Positions 63,630-64,000 of a stretch of DNA of 64,000 nt are shown in pieces (positions within the stretch are counted from its first letter, which is position 1; the number at the start of each line of letters is the position of its first letter). Under the pieces are notes generated by a model, which did no database searches, had not been told where the DNA came from, and saw only the letters and a program-made list of their open reading frames with translations. The stretch is from Duganella lactea (GTDB taxonomy: Bacteria; Pseudomonadota; Gammaproteobacteria; Burkholderiales; Burkholderiaceae_D), in the NCBI RefSeq assembly GCF_009857505.1, contig NZ_WWCP01000015.1:1-64000 (forward strand). Reading direction: 5' to 3'. The position numbers and the translations under genes are program-made.

Positions 63630-64000
63630 CTACGGGGCCGCATCTTTATCGGCGGCCCAGTTGTTGCGATCAGTCACGAAGGCAGCAAAGCGCCCATCGT
63701 ATCGCAACGCCTGCAAGTCGATCGGCCACACCAGTTCATCAACGATCGGCTTCAATTTGGGCAGCTCGCGCACATAGCCCCAATGCACCGCATGGCCCTC
63801 GCCGTCGTCATGTCCAACTATCTTCATGACCTTAGCTGCGTTCGCGTCGTTGTCGTGCATCTGTGTGATGACGTTGACACGGAACGAATGGAAACTCGTC
63901 TGAGGAGCCTTGATGCGCCGCGCGCGCTGATGTTCGAGCATCGCCGCTGACAGCTCCTTGGAATAGCTGTGGTTGATGAGTAGACGGTGTGGGAACAGCC
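63630..64000 (-). CDS. Tyrosine recombinase/integrase, C-terminal part (runs off window)
   Basis: At least 123 C-terminal residues of a second tyrosine recombinase are visible; the frame stays open to the right edge. TSFHSFRVNVITQM contains the HxxR motif, VMKIVGHDDGEGHAVHWGY provides the GH motif, and the Tyr nucleophile is likely in WGYVREL. It reads toward the first integrase from the right, the direction expected if its start is close to the island's other end and the intact tRNA. It belongs to the large phage/ICE integrase class rather than XerCD. Confidence 0.75.
   Translation of the reverse strand, partial: LFPHRLLINHSYSKELSAAMLEHQRARRIKAPQTSFHSFRVNVITQMHDNDANAAKVMKIVGHDDGEGHAVHWGYVRELPKLKPIVDELVWPIDLQALRYDGRFAAFVTDRNNWAADKDAAP

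Larger units (their letters stand above)
58871..64000. mobile_element. Genomic island integrated at an initiator tRNA gene (left part)
   Basis: The island runs from the tRNA fragment at 58871 past the right edge. It carries a DNA methyltransferase, DUF4928-type nuclease and Vsr, then an RHH-like protein, a divergent tyrosine recombinase, a small unknown ORF and a second, partial tyrosine recombinase. Codon use is less GC-biased than in the flanking host genes. Only the left boundary is seen. Confidence 0.75.

Overview
The window is GC-rich, densely packed bacterial chromosome, most consistent with a betaproteobacterium of the Oxalobacteraceae (Duganella/Massilia/Janthinobacterium group). The reasons are the flhBA-flhF-flhG-fliA-motCD order, divergent rluC/rne, a Jqs/Lqs/Cqs-type alpha-hydroxyketone quorum-sensing locus, the prkA-yeaH-spoVR trio and a tonB-exbB-exbD-exbD cluster. 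The genus is inferred from family knowledge; no search was run.

Layout. (1) 1-931: AT-rich accessory DNA with the start of a probable IS transposase and a truncated RCC1-repeat protein, sitting where flgG would be expected after flgF. (2) 932-14911: flagellar genes. flgBCDEF (minus) faces flgA-flgM-flgN (plus, with a sigma-28-type promoter before flgM), then motD, motC, fliA, flhG, flhF, flhA and flhB (minus). A decayed Rpn/PD-(D/E)XK-type gene lies between flhF and flhA. (3) 15055-19384: rsuA, a small unknown ORF behind a perfect FNR/ANR-type box, then sppA, a Rieske protein, a HAD phosphatase and rluC. (4) 20051-27410: rne with a long leader, moaA, an in-frame MobA-MoeA fusion, and an MFS transporter. 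(5) 27546-32919: quorum-sensing locus. A synthase (CqsA/LqsA/JqsA family) is packed with a truncated haemoglobin and rmuC, and diverges from its histidine kinase and response regulator; the 174-bp gap between them holds one perfect and one near-perfect FNR-type box. (6) 32930-41758: an FtsX-type permease, adenine/adenosine deaminase, and prkA-yeaH-spoVR. (7) 42276-46163: tonB, exbB, two exbD and a TPR protein. (8) 46282-57016: ribF-ileS-lspA-coaBC-dut, an M48-like lipoprotein with a degenerate metal site, an adhesin E-like protein, a 42-residue membrane protein missed by length cut-offs, xdhC, eamA and alkA. (9) 57024-58540: a MerR-type promoter driving a 5'-truncated methyltransferase and a MerR/TipAS regulator.

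(10) 58871-64000: the left part of an integrated genomic island. Its left edge is an 18-bp copy of the 3' end of an initiator-tRNA gene, still followed by that tRNA's terminator. The island carries a C5 DNA methyltransferase, a DUF4928-type nuclease, Vsr, a small ribbon-helix-helix-like protein with an upstream operator-like dyad, a divergent tyrosine recombinase, a small unknown ORF, and a second tyrosine recombinase running off the right edge.

The observations most worth following are the FNR-type boxes at the quorum-sensing/globin locus and at the small ORF, the MobA-MoeA fusion, the MerR promoter in front of a truncated methyltransferase, and the tRNA-borne island with its RHH-integrase control module.
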